From Lachnospiraceae bacterium (lineage in GTDB: Bacteria > Bacillota > Clostridia > Lachnospirales > Lachnospiraceae), in contig JAAVAG010000031.1 in the NCBI GenBank assembly GCA_014804185.1, positions 1-15,254 on the forward strand: a DNA stretch of 15,254 nt, read 5' to 3'. Every line of letters starts with the position of its first letter. Within the stretch, counting starts at the first letter, position 1. The position numbers and the translations under genes are program-made. The notes under the pieces were generated by a model, which was given only the letters and a program-made list of their open reading frames with translations, was not told where the DNA came from and made no database searches. Below, piece by piece: positions 14,022 through 15,254 of the stretch.

Positions 14022-14268
14022 TTCCACCGCCTTCCACCTGTGCGCGGCTGGCAATCGTCTCCGGCAAAAGCGCCGACAGCACCAGCTGGCTGTTTTCCAT
14101 GACCAGAACCGCTTTTGTCTTTCTGCCCTGTGTGGCGTCGATAGCCCTGCCGCTCTCTTTGGCACTCTGTACCAGACGCTTTATCGGGGCTGAATCGGGG
14201 CTGACAATCGCCACGATCTTACCGGTATTCACAATATTGCCAAAACCGATATGTATCAGCTTTCCCAT
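14008..14268 (-). CDS. remA: RemA-like regulatory protein (DUF370)
   Basis: RemA is a small DNA-binding regulator that in Bacillus activates biofilm matrix and osmoprotection genes. The 86-residue product keeps the family core: IHIGFGNIVNTGKIVAIVSPDSAPIKR, then a helix with DATQGRKTKAVLVMENSQLVLSALLPETIASR. The IVSPDSAPIKR and DATxGRxTKAV segments are diagnostic. It lies between yicC and gmk, the same position as in Bacillus. The ATG at 14268 is 16 bases after the yicC stop and follows AAGAGGC. Its role in this organism is not deducible, because biofilm genes are not nearby and Clostridia without a matrix operon also carry it. Confidence 0.92.
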   Translation of the reverse strand: MGKLIHIGFGNIVNTGKIVAIVSPDSAPIKRLVQSAKESGRAIDATQGRKTKAVLVMENSQLVLSALLPETIASRAQVEGGGNDEA

Positions 14269-14284
14269 AAAATGCCTCTTCCGT

Positions 14285-15163
14285 TTATTCTATATTCTGA
14301 ATCTGCTCGCGGATCTTCTCAATTTCCGTCTTCAGATTGATGGCGCGGTCCGAAATCTCCAGATCGGTGGTTTTGGACAGAATCGTGTTCGCCTCCCGGT
14401 TCATCTCCTGGGCGATAAAATCCAGCTTTCTTCCGACGCTGCCGCCCTCTGTCAGAGCCGCCCTGGTCGCCTCAATATGGCTTTTCAGCCTGACCAGTTC
14501 CTCGTCCACGCAGACCTTGTCCGCATAGATCGTAACCTCCATCAGAAGCCTGCTCTCGTCAATCTTCGTATCTTCCAGCAGTTCTTTCACTTTTTCCCGC
14601 AGTTTCTGTTTGTAATCCGCAATGATAACCGGTGACCGCTCCGCGATAAAATCCACTTCCAGGAGCATCTGATCCAGTTTGCGGATCAGATCCTCTCTCA
14701 GATTCTCTCCCTCGCGGATCCGCGCTTCCACAAACTCCTCCGCCGCTCCTCTCAGGGCGTGCTGCAGCTGCCTCCAGAGTTCGTCCCCGTCCACGGTCTG
14801 TTCCTCCATGGAAAAAACCTCCGGAAAACGCGCCAGTGTGGAGACACGCACATCGTTCTCCAGATCAAACTCCGACGCCATCTGTTTCAGATATTGCAGA
14901 TAAGTCTCCGCCGTATCCCTGTTGTACTTGACGCTCACATTGCTGTCGGAAAAATCTTCATAAGTGACAAAGACATCCACTTTGCCGCGCTGCATATAAT
15001 TTTTCAATTCATTCCGGATAGCTGCCTCAAAAAAATTCAATTTTTTGGGCATTTTCATATTGACATCCAGATACCGGTGATTGACCGACTTCATTTCCAC
15101 CGTAAATTTCCGGTTGTTCTCCATGATTTCACATCTGCCGAATCCTGTCATACTTTTGATCAT
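14285..15163 (-). CDS. yicC: YicC/YloC family endoribonuclease
   Basis: YicC-family proteins are reported to be endoribonucleases involved in RNA turnover. The 292-residue product starts MIKSMTGFGRCE, the family hallmark, then has VEMKSVNHRYLDVNMKMPKKL and a long helical middle. The conserved C-terminal part contains GGSVGRKLDFIAQEMNREANTILSKTTD and ends in EKIREQIQNIE. Size and motifs match the family throughout. The ATG at 15163 is chosen over the GTG at 15172 because AGAAGG is spaced for it. It is the first gene of the yicC-remA-gmk-rpoZ cluster visible here; its promoter is not clear in the 91 bases before the window ends. Confidence 0.95.
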   Translation of the reverse strand: MIKSMTGFGRCEIMENNRKFTVEMKSVNHRYLDVNMKMPKKLNFFEAAIRNELKNYMQRGKVDVFVTYEDFSDSNVSVKYNRDTAETYLQYLKQMASEFDLENDVRVSTLARFPEVFSMEEQTVDGDELWRQLQHALRGAAEEFVEARIREGENLREDLIRKLDQMLLEVDFIAERSPVIIADYKQKLREKVKELLEDTKIDESRLLMEVTIYADKVCVDEELVRLKSHIEATRAALTEGGSVGRKLDFIAQEMNREANTILSKTTDLEISDRAINLKTEIEKIREQIQNIE

Positions 15164-15223
15164 ATGCCGCACCTTCTCTTCTATCCGGGAGCCACATCTT
15201 ATCCGCTGCGCCTGTCTGTCTCA

Positions 15224-15245
15224 TCCCTCGTTTTTCCCTCGTTTT
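15224..15245. repeat. 11-bp direct tandem repeat upstream of yicC
   Basis: Two exact copies of TCCCTCGTTTT (plus strand) lie head to tail at 15224-15234 and 15235-15245, about 60-80 bases before the yicC start. The spacing of one helical turn would suit a regulator binding site, but no promoter hexamers can be placed with confidence beside it. Confidence 0.6.
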
Positions 15246-15254
15246 AAACCATTA

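Overview
The window is a stretch of low-to-moderate GC Firmicutes chromosome, most likely a spore-forming Clostridia member of the Lachnospiraceae type. The evidence is a SpoIIM gene, RemA, RNase Y, AAGGAGG-like ribosome sites, Firmicutes-type LexA boxes (GAAC-N4-GTTC), and gene orders shared with Bacillus and Clostridia (yicC-remA-gmk-rpoZ and pgsA-cinA-recA-recX-rny). Nearly everything is on the minus strand and is transcribed from right to left; only the truncated gene at the left edge is on the plus strand.

In transcription order from the right edge: yicC, remA, gmk and rpoZ form a tight cluster with a remA/gmk overlap. It is followed by a hairpin terminator that can work on either strand. 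Then come rimO (S12 methylthiotransferase, probable TTG start), pgsA (phosphatidylglycerophosphate synthase) and a pncC/cinA C-terminal gene. Between cinA and recA, which are often adjacent in Firmicutes, lies an accessory module. It holds a zinc-ribbon, single-membrane-span protein with an RsiV/DUF3298-like outer part, then a lipoprotein that looks like a beta-propeller plus extracellular solute-binding domain. An in-frame TAA splits this last gene into 211- and 588-codon halves.

Below the module lies a 346-base gene-free stretch (6424-6769). It contains a sigma-A-like promoter followed at once by four consecutive hairpins (a candidate structured RNA or dispersed repeat), then the recA promoter with two LexA boxes. 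recA and recX overlap by 4 bases and are followed by rny, which ends in a clear terminator. An independent promoter then drives an aspartate-aminotransferase-like gene and spoIIM. The terminator of that pair begins inside the last codons of spoIIM and faces the plus-strand DAHP synthase gene that runs in from the left edge.

Most of the genes are housekeeping: DNA repair, mRNA decay, GMP phosphorylation, membrane lipid synthesis and ribosome modification. The accessory module, the structured intergenic element and the interrupted lipoprotein gene are the unusual parts. I found no tRNA, rRNA, CRISPR array or recognisable transposase. No complete novel system can be asserted from the sequence alone.
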